Source: Microbacterium esteraromaticum
Lineage (GTDB): Bacteria; Actinomycetota; Actinomycetes; Actinomycetales; Microbacteriaceae
Direction of reading: 5' to 3'
Assembly: GCF_028747645.1 (NCBI RefSeq)
Contig: NZ_CP118100.1
Location: forward strand, 1,550,001 to 1,614,000
Length of the DNA stretch: 64,000 nt
Of the stretch, positions 1 to 7,717 are shown in pieces. Within the stretch, counting starts at the first letter, position 1. Every line of letters begins with the position of its first letter. A program made the position numbers and the translations under genes. Under the pieces are notes generated by a model. It saw nothing but the letters and a program-made list of their open reading frames with translations, was not told where the DNA came from and searched no databases.

Positions 1-1119
1 GTCGTGGGTGGCTCTGTCGCCGGCGGCATCACATCCGGCGGGTGGAACCAGACTTCCCGGCCGACGAAGGACATTCAGCGTCTCATTGGTGCGGAGCCCG
101 ACGGCATCCACGGCCCGGACACGGACCGCAAGATCAAGGCCTGGCAGAAGGCGAACCGTCTCACCGCCGACGGCATCTGGGGTGTGCTCTCCGACGCGGT
201 CGGCTTCCCGATCACGGAGGACGGCGACCCGGGCGTGCGAACGATCGCGAAGCTACAGCACGCGGTCGGCGCGAACATCGACGGCGTCGACGGCCCGGAC
301 ACGAACCGCCACCTGCAGGAGCAGCTCGGCGTCGTCGTCGATGGCATCCGCGGTGCGGGCACGATCCGTGCACTGCAGGCTGTCGTAGGCGCGAAAGTCG
401 ACGGCGAGGAGGGGCCCGACACCTGGCGGAAGACACAGCGGCACCTCAACGCCGGCAGGTCGTTCCGTCCTGCCGCGCCGCCCAGCACACCGGAGGGATC
501 GGTGCTCGACCCGGCCGCCCCGTGGAAGGACCAGCCGGTCGACTACAAGGACGCGAAGTGGGTCGGTTCGCCGAACTTCAACAACGGCCAGGCGCCGGCA
601 CGGCGGAAGGACCACATCGACCTGCACTGGTTCGGCTCACCGTCGACCCTTGCGGGCACGGATGCGCATTTCCAGCAGCCGGGGACGATCAAGAACGGCC
701 GCGGCACGGGCGCGTCGTCGCAGTACGGTATCGGCGCCGACGGCACCGTGCACCAGTACGTCCGCGAGGTCGACTACGCGCACACCAACGGTGACACGGA
801 CGCGAACGCCACGGGCATCACGATCGAGCACGAGGGCGGCCCCGGCAAGCCGATCACCGACGCCACCTACGAGGCGTCCATCCGCCTGGTCGCGGATATC
901 GCGCGGCGTATCGGGATCAAGCAGCTGGTGTGGGAGCGCAACATCTTCCCGCACCGTCACTACGTCGCCACCGAATGCCCCGGGACGCTCGACCATGAGC
1001 GCATCATCGCTGGCGCGAACGCACTGCTCGCGCCCGAGGATGTGCCGGGTGAGACGGTGACGGTGCCCCGGGCTGAGCTGGAAGCGCTGCGCGACGTCGT
1101 CGACGGGTGGCTGTCATGA
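1..1119 (+). CDS. Phage endolysin: peptidoglycan-binding repeats plus N-acetylmuramoyl-L-alanine amidase (5' end may lie outside the window)
   Basis: The product should cut the amide bond between MurNAc and the stem peptide during phage lysis. The N-terminal ~145 residues carry three peptidoglycan-binding-type repeats, each with a DGxxGPDT or DGIxG core. From about residue 200 the protein matches the Amidase_2 (PGRP-like) fold: a zinc-ligand His in DLHWFG, the segment ASSQYGIGADGTVHQYV, and a second His/Cys group in HRHYVATECPG. A GTG at position 4 is the first in-frame start, but the frame is open to the window edge, so the true start and further domains may lie upstream. The stop overlaps the next start (ATGA). 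Its place before small membrane proteins is the usual phage lysis-cassette layout. Confidence 0.85.
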   Translation, partial: VVGGSVAGGITSGGWNQTSRPTKDIQRLIGAEPDGIHGPDTDRKIKAWQKANRLTADGIWGVLSDAVGFPITEDGDPGVRTIAKLQHAVGANIDGVDGPDTNRHLQEQLGVVVDGIRGAGTIRALQAVVGAKVDGEEGPDTWRKTQRHLNAGRSFRPAAPPSTPEGSVLDPAAPWKDQPVDYKDAKWVGSPNFNNGQAPARRKDHIDLHWFGSPSTLAGTDAHFQQPGTIKNGRGTGASSQYGIGADGTVHQYVREVDYAHTNGDTDANATGITIEHEGGPGKPITDATYEASIRLVADIARRIGIKQLVWERNIFPHRHYVATECPGTLDHERIIAGANALLAPEDVPGETVTVPRAELEALRDVVDGWLS

Positions 1120-1256
1120 CCCGCCGCCGCAACATCCAGCATGGCCAGAAGCGACCCCGGATGTACGCGCGCGGTGAGTTCGTCGCTGGCGGTGTCCTGC
1201 TCGCGATCCTGATCGCCGCGATGCTCTCGCCGCTGTTGCCGGCGGTGATCGGGTGA
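1116..1256 (+). CDS. Small membrane protein of the phage lysis region (46 aa)
   Basis: This short gene starts at an ATG overlapping the endolysin stop (ATGA). It encodes a basic N-terminus of about 20 residues followed by one hydrophobic segment (VAGGVLLAILIAAMLSPLLP). It ends in a GTGA overlap with the next gene, so four genes are tightly coupled. One transmembrane helix and its position next to a lysin suggest a role in lysis, such as a holin or pinholin accessory, but no family is recognised. Confidence 0.6.
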   Translation: MTRRRNIQHGQKRPRMYARGEFVAGGVLLAILIAAMLSPLLPAVIG

Positions 1257-1594
1257 CTGAAGGCGTACTGGTCACGATCATCACCGCCGGACAGGCGATC
1301 ATCCTCGCGCTGATCGGGCTGCTCGGCGTCCGGCTAGGGAAGGTGAAGCGCGACGTCAGCGCAGCACGGTGGCAGGTCGAGAACACCCACGACACGAACA
1401 TGCGAGAGGAGAACGATTCCCGCCACGCGGAGACGAAGCGGTGGATCGACGACCTCAGCGACAACTTCACCGACCAAATCAAGACTCTCGCCAAGGACCT
1501 CGGCGGCATGCGTGCCGAGATCCGCGGCGACCGAGAGACACATCGCGCACTCGCCGACCGTGTCACCCACCTCGAACGAAAGAAGGACTCATGA
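1253..1594 (+). CDS. Phage membrane-anchored coiled-coil protein (113 aa)
   Basis: The start is GTG, overlapping the preceding stop (GTGA). Residues ~5-28 form one hydrophobic segment (IITAGQAIILALIGLLGVRLG). The remainder is charged and predicted to be helical or coiled-coil, rich in Arg, Glu and Asp. This layout resembles small one-pass proteins (DUF2746-like) found beside lysins in actinophages. The function is unproven, and a role in lysis control is inferred from position. Its stop overlaps the following gene by ATGA. Confidence 0.65.
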   Translation: MTEGVLVTIITAGQAIILALIGLLGVRLGKVKRDVSAARWQVENTHDTNMREENDSRHAETKRWIDDLSDNFTDQIKTLAKDLGGMRAEIRGDRETHRALADRVTHLERKKDS

Positions 1595-1926
1595 CGTTCA
1601 CTCTCGATCCGGCACTGGTCATCCAGCTGCTGGTGTCCACCGTCCTCCCGCTGCTCGTCGGCCTGGTCACCAAGACCGTCACCAGCGGTGGTGTGAAGGC
1701 CGTCCTGCTGGCGCTGTTCGCGCTGGCGTCGTCGCTGCTCACCGAGCTCGGCGTCGCGATCAGCAACGGCACCGTCTACGACGTCGGCCAGGGGCTCCTG
1801 CTCGCCCTCCCGACGTTCCTCATCGCAGTCGGCCTCCACTACGGACTGTGGAAGCCGACCGGCACGTCTGCTCGTGCGCAGCAGATGTTCGATCGCAACA
1901 CGATCGTCATGCACGAACGACGCTGA
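1591..1926 (+). CDS. Putative phage holin (111 aa)
   Basis: The ATG at 1591 overlaps the preceding stop. A longer in-frame reading upstream is only an antiparallel-style shadow of the previous gene. The protein has two or three hydrophobic helices (about residues 8-25, 32-50 and 62-85), with a short polar tail ending in RNTIVMHERR. A small multi-pass protein directly downstream of an endolysin is the typical position of an actinophage holin, which makes the membrane lesions that release the lysin. Assignment rests on topology and neighbourhood, not on a diagnostic motif. Confidence 0.65.
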   Translation: MTFTLDPALVIQLLVSTVLPLLVGLVTKTVTSGGVKAVLLALFALASSLLTELGVAISNGTVYDVGQGLLLALPTFLIAVGLHYGLWKPTGTSARAQQMFDRNTIVMHERR

Positions 1927-1967
1927 CGAGCGCCGTCATGCTCCGCGGAGCCGCTATGGTCGGCGGC

Positions 1968-2135
1968 ATGGACTTCACGCAACAGACCATGCTGCTCATC
2001 GTCTTGAACGTAACTGTCATCGTCCTCAGCACGCTCATCGGGCTGCTGCTGACGTACCTCGTGATCCGGCAGGGCGTGTTCCATGGCCTGCGGGCACACA
2101 CCCGATGGATCGACCAAGGCAAGGACGGCCGCTAG
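1968..2135 (+). CDS. Small one-pass membrane protein of the phage (55 aa)
   Basis: The start chosen is the ATG at 1968; an in-frame ATG at 1956 would add four residues. One long hydrophobic stretch (residues ~8-33) is followed by a short basic tail ending in DQGKDGR. It is the last plus-strand gene before a strong terminator, so it closes the lysis operon. It is probably membrane-located, with unknown role. Confidence 0.5.
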   Translation: MDFTQQTMLLIVLNVTVIVLSTLIGLLLTYLVIRQGVFHGLRAHTRWIDQGKDGR

Positions 2136-2182
2136 CCAAACCTCACTCGTCGTGCACGAGTCACGCTGATACCCGACACGAC

Positions 2183-2224
2183 AAACGCCCCTCACCCTCC
2201 ATCTCGGAGCGGTGAGGGGCGTTT
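2183..2224. terminator. Bidirectional intrinsic terminator ending the phage lysis operon
   Basis: Perfect 14-bp arms (AAACGCCCCTCACC at 2183-2196 and its complement at 2211-2224) enclose a 14-nt loop. An A-run on the left and a T-run on the right suit termination in both directions. It sits between the convergent lysis operon (plus) and the minus-strand genes that end at 2234. Confidence 0.85.
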
Positions 2225-2233
2225 CGTCGTGTT

Positions 2234-2467
2234 CTAGGAGCGGCGGACGCTCAGCAGTTGCCACCCGTCCGGTACCAGCGCTGCCATCGCGTCGAGATCT
2301 TGCGCTTCGATCTCGCGGACGCCGTCGCGGCGGCTGATCTCACGCGGCCCGGTCCGATCCCACCCTGCAGGCGTGGCTGCGCGCACCGCCGCGTCGAGCG
2401 CTTCGAGGGTGTCCGCTTCAACATCGATCGTGCGGGTCTCGATGGGGCGGATGACACCGATGAGCAT
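2234..2467 (-). CDS. Hypothetical phage protein (77 aa)
   Basis: The frame starts at an ATG at 2467, only 4 nt after the stop of the upstream minus-strand gene, and ends next to the terminator at 2183-2224. The protein is small, acidic, soluble and without membrane segments. It contains aromatic-rich turns such as DGWQLLSV. No family is recognised. Operon position within the prophage is the only clue to function. Confidence 0.5.
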   Translation of the reverse strand: MLIGVIRPIETRTIDVEADTLEALDAAVRAATPAGWDRTGPREISRRDGVREIEAQDLDAMAALVPDGWQLLSVRRS

Positions 2468-2471
2468 GATC

Positions 2472-2768
2472 TCAGATTAGCGGCGGTGTGAAGTGCGACC
2501 CTGCCGTCGATCGCTCCCGCCCGAGCGCAACCGCCTCGAGTGTGCTGATCGCCTTGAGCGCGTCGACGAGTGCGGCACTGTCCGGGTCGGCTTCGTTGAA
2601 CCCTGCCCACAATCCGGCTTCCTCGGCGAGCAACTCGGGGTGTTCGCCGGCGATGCGCTGCAGCTCGGCGATCACCGGGCCGGGGTCGGTGGTGTACCGG
2701 TTGCGGGACATCGCCGCCGACAGCTCCACGGAGAGGGTGGTGAGCGGGTCGAGTGGGCGGGAGGACAT
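2472..2768 (-). CDS. Hypothetical phage protein (98 aa)
   Basis: The frame starts at an ATG at 2768 and lies between two other small minus-strand genes with gaps of under 10 nt, so it is likely part of one transcript. The protein is mostly helical by composition (many Ala, Glu and Leu), with a PVIAELQRIAGEHPELLAEE stretch. No membrane segment or known motif is visible. Function unknown. Confidence 0.5.
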   Translation of the reverse strand: MSSRPLDPLTTLSVELSAAMSRNRYTTDPGPVIAELQRIAGEHPELLAEEAGLWAGFNEADPDSAALVDALKAISTLEAVALGRERSTAGSHFTPPLI

Positions 2769-2776
2769 GGGCGGGA

Positions 2777-2950
2777 CTATACGCCGGGGCGGGGACGCCA
2801 GTCGTCGATGTCGGGACCGTCGAACGCTGGCGGCATGCCCACCGGCTCGATCTCGATCCGATACCCGCAGTGCGGGCAGACGGACGCGTCCGGGGTGTCG
2901 CGCATCACGATCCCGTCACCTGGGCATCGGGGCTGACCGAACTCATCCAT
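2777..2950 (-). CDS. Small zinc-ribbon-like phage protein (57 aa)
   Basis: The start at 2950 gives a 57-residue protein. It has one Cys in the first ten residues (QPRCPGDG) and a CPHCG knuckle at about residues 25-29. That suggests a small metal-binding fold, although the pattern is three Cys rather than a clean four. It belongs to the same minus-strand run of small prophage genes. Function unknown. Confidence 0.45.
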   Translation of the reverse strand: MDEFGQPRCPGDGIVMRDTPDASVCPHCGYRIEIEPVGMPPAFDGPDIDDWRPRPGV

Positions 2951-2963
2951 GCCGGCGGGGAGG

Positions 2964-3167
2964 TCAGTTGGGGGTGGGGCGTTCGACGCGCGCAGCGAGG
3001 ATGCTCCATCGGGACGGCGGCAGGCCCTGGTCACGGCGGGCCTGCTCGGCGTTCGCTTCGAGAACGCCGGTGCGTACAGCGGAGACGACGAGGCGATAGC
3101 CGATCCAGAGCACAAGTGCGGTGAAGCCGAGGGCGAGGACGAGGACGAGCAGGACGTAAGCGATCAT
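2964..3167 (-). CDS. Small one-pass membrane protein (67 aa)
   Basis: The ATG at 3167 is favoured over a longer reading because the hydrophobic segment (MIAYVLLVLVLALGFTALVL) then begins at the N-terminus. The rest is polar and basic. It is the first of four small minus-strand genes after the tRNA-Arg. It could be a prophage membrane protein of unknown role. Confidence 0.45.
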   Translation of the reverse strand: MIAYVLLVLVLALGFTALVLWIGYRLVVSAVRTGVLEANAEQARRDQGLPPSRWSILAARVERPTPN

Positions 3168-3242
3168 GCCTGTACCGTAGCGAACGCGCGCGCCGCGGCG
3201 CATCTGGTGATGAGATCGCTTGCGTCGGACGCCCGATGAGTT

Positions 3243-3318
3243 TGGCCCCCTCGACTGGACTCGAACCAGTAACCGACGGATTAGAAGGCCGTTGCTCTAT
3301 CCATTGAGCTACGAGGGG
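3243..3318 (-). tRNA. tRNA-Arg (anticodon UCU)
   Basis: Read on the minus strand, the 76-nt gene has a CCCCTCG/CGAGGGG acceptor stem, D arm GCTC/GAGC, anticodon loop CTTCTAA (UCU), T arm ACTGG-TTCGAGT-CCAGT, discriminator G and an encoded CCA. It decodes AGA and AGG, codons rare in high-GC actinobacteria. It lies 8 bp downstream of the integrase gene, inside the phage-like region. It is either a phage-borne tRNA or a host tRNA next to an integration junction. Confidence 0.9.
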
Positions 3319-3326
3319 ATGTGCTC

Positions 3327-4238
3327 CTAGGCTACCTTCCGCCCGGACCTCTCTGGAACGCGCACGGCCGGGAGGGTGAGCATCGCAGCCTCGATCGCGG
3401 TGTCTTTCACGCGTACGTACTTCTCGACGGACTGGGTATCGGCGTGGCGCATCGCTGCGGCGACGACGATCGTCGGGGCGCCGGCGTCGATGAGTTCGGT
3501 GGCGTACCAGGCGCGCAGCTGGTGGGGCCGGTGGGCGATGCCGGCGCGCTTGAATGCCTTCGAGAGCACGTTGGAGACGTTGTTCGGTGTGACGTGTTGG
3601 CCCTCGCGTGTGGGGGAGGGGAACAACCAACCGGCGGTGCGCCATTTCTCGAGTTCGCTCCACACGGTCGGGTGGATGGGGCGCCACACCTCGACGCCGT
3701 TCTTTGCTTCAGCGGACAGGATGCGCCGCCTGGCCCAGTCGACGGAGCCACCGGATACGGCTGCGATCTCGGCGGCGCGCATCCCCTGGTAGGCGTACAG
3801 CAGTACCCACATGCGGGTGCGCCGGTAGATGCCTGAGTGCAGCAGGTACTCGATGTCTTCGGTGGTGACCGGGTCTGGCTCTTGGCGGGGGACACGCACC
3901 TTGGGGAGCTTCACGGCGGGGTTGTCGAGGCGGAACTCTTCGTCCTGCATCCAGGAGAAGAACCCGTACATGAGCGACTTGTAGGTGGCGCGGGTGGATG
4001 CGGCGAGTCCGGGGCGGCCGAGGTCGCGGATGAGGTCGTGTCGGGTGACGGTGAGCAGCGTCTGCCCGGTGCGCTTGAGCATTGCGCGGAGGCTGATAGT
4101 GCGTTCCTTGATGCTCTTCGCTGTGGAGCCGGATGCGGTTTGGAAGGCGGCCCAGTAGTCGAGTAGCGCGTCGTCGTCCAAGATGTCTCTCCCTTGATTT
4201 TCGGGGGAGACTAGCGACAAGTGGCGAGGCTTGCTCAC
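3327..4238 (-). CDS. int: Tyrosine site-specific integrase of the prophage
   Basis: This is a phage-type tyrosine recombinase that would insert or excise the element. The N-terminal ~100 residues form a SAM-like core-binding domain. The catalytic domain shows the first Arg in YQGMRAAEIA, a Lys in AEAKNG, the HxxR box in HQLRAWYATEL, the late His in MRHADTQ and the nucleophile Tyr in SVEKYVRV. All key residues are present, so it is probably active. The GTG at 4238 follows the upstream stop (4241-4243) closely. A GTG at 4283 is possible but would overlap that gene by 43 bp. The half tRNA-Thr 250 bp upstream is a plausible att site. Confidence 0.88.
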   Translation of the reverse strand: MSKPRHLSLVSPENQGRDILDDDALLDYWAAFQTASGSTAKSIKERTISLRAMLKRTGQTLLTVTRHDLIRDLGRPGLAASTRATYKSLMYGFFSWMQDEEFRLDNPAVKLPKVRVPRQEPDPVTTEDIEYLLHSGIYRRTRMWVLLYAYQGMRAAEIAAVSGGSVDWARRRILSAEAKNGVEVWRPIHPTVWSELEKWRTAGWLFPSPTREGQHVTPNNVSNVLSKAFKRAGIAHRPHQLRAWYATELIDAGAPTIVVAAAMRHADTQSVEKYVRVKDTAIEAAMLTLPAVRVPERSGRKVA

Positions 4239-4240
4239 GA

Positions 4241-4483
4241 CTACCGTTGGTGGGTTAGGTGCTCGCGGATCGCGTCCATCCACGCGAGCATGTCGTCGGC
4301 GGGGAACCGGTGGCCGCCGACACCGACTTCGTTGTTCTCCGAGATGAACACGTCAGGGAAGTCGACGCTGAACGCGTAGCCGGGTGCGCCGGGGCGGGTG
4401 GTGCTGAGTCTCACACCACGGTCGCCGGGGTAGTCGCGGCCTCCGGAGAAGTCGAACGGCTCGGTGCTGGTCGCGATGGTCAT
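4241..4483 (-). CDS. Hypothetical prophage protein (80 aa)
   Basis: This small acidic protein starts at an ATG at 4483 and ends 2 nt before the favoured integrase start, so the two are probably co-transcribed. It has no membrane segment. Features include GGHRFPADDMLAWMDAIREH near the C-terminus, probably one helix. Genes in this position sometimes encode excisionases, but there is no helix-turn-helix visible and no family is recognised. Confidence 0.45.
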   Translation of the reverse strand: MTIATSTEPFDFSGGRDYPGDRGVRLSTTRPGAPGYAFSVDFPDVFISENNEVGVGGHRFPADDMLAWMDAIREHLTHQR

Positions 4484-4534
4484 GATGCGGCCTTCATTGC
4501 GCGGAACTCATCCAAGCTCGCGATGGGCGAAACT

Positions 4535-4584
4535 GCGGACTTGTAATCTGTTGGTCGCAGGTTCGAATCCTGCAGGGGGCACCA
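4535..4584 (+). other. 3' half of tRNA-Thr(UGU): probable prophage attachment site (attR)
   Basis: The stretch has a CTTGTAA anticodon loop (UGU), a T arm GCAGG-TTCGAAT-CCTGC, acceptor strand AGGGGGC, discriminator A and CCA. The matching 5' acceptor (GCCCCCT) and a D arm are missing upstream, where integrase-region sequence lies instead. Tyrosine integrases commonly recombine in the 3' half of a tRNA gene. This fragment therefore marks the likely right junction, with the intact tRNA expected at the other end, outside the window. Confidence 0.75.
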
Positions 4585-4604
4585 GCACATCACCGATCAG
4601 CGCA

Positions 4605-5504
4605 TCACCGTGCCGCGACGGCGGCTGCCACTGCGGCGTCTGCGGTGTCATGCACGAAGCGGAAGCCGCTGTCGAGAAGCGCCGTCGGCCGCACATCCGC
4701 ATCGGCGAGCAGCAGCGAGTCGGCCGCCGGTGCGCTGAGCACGCTCCGGAGCGCCCACGCCGGCACAGGCAACCAGAATGGCCGGTGAAGTTCGCGTGCG
4801 AGCGCGCGGCCGACGTCATTCGCCGTCGCGGACGCCGGCCCTGTGAGATTGACCGGGCCGTCGAGGTCCCGATCGATGATGTGCAGGAGTGCGCGCACCT
4901 CATCGTCGAGCGAGATCCAGGGCCAGACCTGGTCACCGCCTCCCAAGGGGCCACCGACGCCGAGGGAGGTGAGCGCGATCAACGGACGCAGCACACCCCT
5001 GCGGTGGATCACCGGTGCAGTGCGCGCGAGCGCCACCCGTGTGACGTCCTCCGCCTGCCGAGCGGCACCCTCCCACTCGATGCACACGCGTGCCAGGAAC
5101 GTGTCACCGGCGGGGGAGGACTCCGTCAGCATCCGACCGGGCGCAGAGCCGTAGTACCCGACCGCGGATGCTGACACAAGCGTCGGCGCACCCCTGCCGA
5201 GGTCGTGCAGGGCCGCCACCAGAGTCGTCGTCGGAGCGAGCCTCGACGAAAGCAGCTTCCGTCGGTAGGGGGCTGTCCAGGGCATTCGTCCCACACTGGC
5301 GCCGTTCAACGCCACCACTGCGGATGCGCCCTCCAAGGCGCGCGGATCCAGCACGCCGTCCTCCGGTTGCCACTGGACCTCTCCCGGGTGCGCCGGGGGA
5401 CGGCGCACCAGCCGGGTCACGCGATCCCCTCGCGCGACGAGGGCGTCCGTGAGCGCGGTTCCGATGAGCCCGGAACCGCCCGCGACGACGACGTGTGCGC
5501 TCAT
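4605..5504 (-). CDS. TIGR01777-type NAD(P)-dependent epimerase/reductase
   Basis: This is an extended-SDR protein of the TIGR01777 family with a C-terminal DUF1731 region. The Rossmann motif GGSGLIG is at residues 9-15, and a YYG (Tyr in SAVGYYGSAPG) is at about residue 125. The C-terminal half has the family's conserved WISLDDEVRALLHII segment. The 299-residue length is typical. The substrate is unknown in the family. Its start overlaps the stop of the MMPL gene by 4 bp (ATGA), which makes it the last gene of the carotenoid operon. A role in modifying or placing the carotenoid is possible but is only inferred from position. Confidence 0.85.
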   Translation of the reverse strand: MSAHVVVAGGSGLIGTALTDALVARGDRVTRLVRRPPAHPGEVQWQPEDGVLDPRALEGASAVVALNGASVGRMPWTAPYRRKLLSSRLAPTTTLVAALHDLGRGAPTLVSASAVGYYGSAPGRMLTESSPAGDTFLARVCIEWEGAARQAEDVTRVALARTAPVIHRRGVLRPLIALTSLGVGGPLGGGDQVWPWISLDDEVRALLHIIDRDLDGPVNLTGPASATANDVGRALARELHRPFWLPVPAWALRSVLSAPAADSLLLADADVRPTALLDSGFRFVHDTADAAVAAAVAAR

Positions 5505-7717
5505 GGCGCCTCCGGCTCGTGGCTCTCAGGCTGCGCGTGCTTCGAGAGCTTGGACGGCCACCAGATCACCCGGCCGAGGTCGTACGACAGGGCCGGTACG
5601 AGCAGGGTGCGCACGACGAACGTGTCCAACAGAACACCGAAGGCGACGATGAACGCCAGCTGCACCAGGAACAGGATCGGGATGACCGCGAGCGCCGTGA
5701 AGGTTGCAGCGAGCACGAGGCCGGCCGAGGTGATCACCCCGCCGGTGATCGCGAGCCCGCGCAGCACTCCCTTGCGCGTGCCGTGCTGGAGCGACTCCTC
5801 GCGCACGCGGGTCATCAAGAAGATGTTGTAGTCGATACCGAGAGCCACCAGGAAGATGAACCCGAACAGCGGCACGGCCGGGTCAGCGCCGGGGAACTGG
5901 AACAGACCGTTGAACACCAGAGCAGAAACGCCCATCGCGGTGCCGAACGAGATCACCGTCGTGATGATCAGCAGCACGGGCGCGAGCACCGAACGCAGCA
6001 GCACCATCAGAATCAGCGTGATGACGGCAAGGACGAGCGGGATGATGAGATTGCGGTCATGGATCGAGGCGGTGTTGGTGTCGACGGCTGTCGCGGTGAC
6101 ACCGCCCACCAGGGCGCTCGGCGCCGCATCGACGAACTCCGCCCGCAGGTCGGTGACGGTCTGCCCCGCGGCTGCCGAGTCTGCGGCATCCGTCAGCGTC
6201 GCACGAAGAAGAACCTGACCGTCGACCGTGGTGGGACTCGGTTCGGGGGTTCCGGGTGGGCCCACCGGGGTGATGCCCTCCGCTGTCACTGGCGCGGATC
6301 CGCTCGGGCTGTCCTCGGTGGTGACCGCGACGCCATCGATCCCGTCATCGGCGAGCAACACGGTGACCGCGTCGTCCATCTCGCTCTCGTCCACGATGAT
6401 CAACGCAGGGCTTCCAGAACCACCCGGGAAGTGCTCGCCCAGTGCCTGCTGACCATCTCGCGCTTCGGACTGCCCGAGCACCAGTTCGGATTGGGCGACG
6501 CCATCCGCCTTCAGCTGGGTCACGCCCAGCGCTCCGATCAGCAGGACGAGCGTGGTGGCAACCCAGATGATGCGCGGTCGCCGCTGCACGAGGTGCGCGA
6601 GCTTGGTCCAGAGGCCGCGATCGGGCATCCCGTCTTCCGCGGCGACAACATCCGGCTCGAACCGCGGACGTCGCGGCCAGAAGGCCGCGCGTCCGAACGC
6701 GAAGAGCATCGCCGGTAGGAGTGTCAACGCCGAGAGCATCGCGAAGATGATCCCGATCGATGCCACCGGGCCGAGTGCGCTGTTCGACTTCAGGTCGCTG
6801 AGCAGCAGGCACAGCAGGCCGGCGATGACCGTTCCACCCGACGCGAGGATCGGCTCGAACGAACCCTTGATCGCCGACATGGTCGCGACCCACTTGTCGT
6901 TCTCGACCCGGAGCGCCTCGCGGTATCGGGCGACGAGCAGCAACGAGTAGTCGGTCGCGGCGCCGATCACGAGGATGAAGAGGATGCCCTGCGTCTGGCC
7001 GCTGAGCAGCAGGATGTCCCACTTCGCCAGCCACCACACCGTGAGGAGCGCGGCGCACAGGGCGAACAGACTGGTCGACAGGACCGCAATCGGCAGCAGG
7101 AACGATCGATACACGAGCAGCAGGATGACAAGCACTGCCAGCAGAGCCACGCCGAGTAGCAGCCCATCGATCCCCGCGAACGCCGAGACCAGGTCGGCGC
7201 TGAACCCCGCCGGCCCAGTCACGAAAGTCTCGATGCCTTCGGGTGCTGTGGTGGCGAGCTCTGCGCTCAGCTCTGCGACGGTGTCGCCGACCTCGGCGCT
7301 GCTGAGGATGGGCACGAATGCCTGCGCGGCGAGGCCGTCCTCAGAGGGGATGAGCGGCGACACGTTCGCACCGATCCCCTCGATCGTCGCGACCTTCGTC
7401 ATGACGTCCGCCAGCGACGAGAGTTGCTCCTCGCTCAGCTGCTCGTCCGCGACGAAGACGACGAGAGCCGGTATCGCCTCGGAGTCGTCGAAATCACCCA
7501 GCATCTCCTGCACACGGGTCGCGTCGGCTGACTCGGGCAGGTAGCTCGTCTGGTCGTTTGATGAGACCTCGTCGACCTTGCCGAAGTAGGGGCCGCCGAT
7601 GCCCGCGACGGTCAGCCACGTCAGGATGAGTGCGGCGGGCAGAAGGATCCGCAACCATTTCGGAACGGCGGGCCGATCGGCGGCCGCGCGTCGTTCGCTA
7701 CGGGTGGTGTGAGTCAT
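5501..7717 (-). CDS. MMPL/RND-family membrane transporter in the carotenoid operon
   Basis: This 738-residue protein has the MmpL layout: an N-terminal helix (LRILLPAALILTWLTVAG), a large extracytoplasmic loop, a block of five to six helices, then the same loop-plus-helices arrangement again. The ATG at 7717 overlaps the prenyltransferase stop (ATGA), and a longer upstream reading is out of place inside that gene. MMPL proteins export lipids across the membrane. Corynebacterium glutamicum also carries an MMPL gene inside its crt operon, so export or positioning of a carotenoid or related lipid is a reasonable inference. Confidence 0.85.
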   Translation of the reverse strand: MTHTTRSERRAAADRPAVPKWLRILLPAALILTWLTVAGIGGPYFGKVDEVSSNDQTSYLPESADATRVQEMLGDFDDSEAIPALVVFVADEQLSEEQLSSLADVMTKVATIEGIGANVSPLIPSEDGLAAQAFVPILSSAEVGDTVAELSAELATTAPEGIETFVTGPAGFSADLVSAFAGIDGLLLGVALLAVLVILLLVYRSFLLPIAVLSTSLFALCAALLTVWWLAKWDILLLSGQTQGILFILVIGAATDYSLLLVARYREALRVENDKWVATMSAIKGSFEPILASGGTVIAGLLCLLLSDLKSNSALGPVASIGIIFAMLSALTLLPAMLFAFGRAAFWPRRPRFEPDVVAAEDGMPDRGLWTKLAHLVQRRPRIIWVATTLVLLIGALGVTQLKADGVAQSELVLGQSEARDGQQALGEHFPGGSGSPALIIVDESEMDDAVTVLLADDGIDGVAVTTEDSPSGSAPVTAEGITPVGPPGTPEPSPTTVDGQVLLRATLTDAADSAAAGQTVTDLRAEFVDAAPSALVGGVTATAVDTNTASIHDRNLIIPLVLAVITLILMVLLRSVLAPVLLIITTVISFGTAMGVSALVFNGLFQFPGADPAVPLFGFIFLVALGIDYNIFLMTRVREESLQHGTRKGVLRGLAITGGVITSAGLVLAATFTALAVIPILFLVQLAFIVAFGVLLDTFVVRTLLVPALSYDLGRVIWWPSKLSKHAQPESHEPEAP

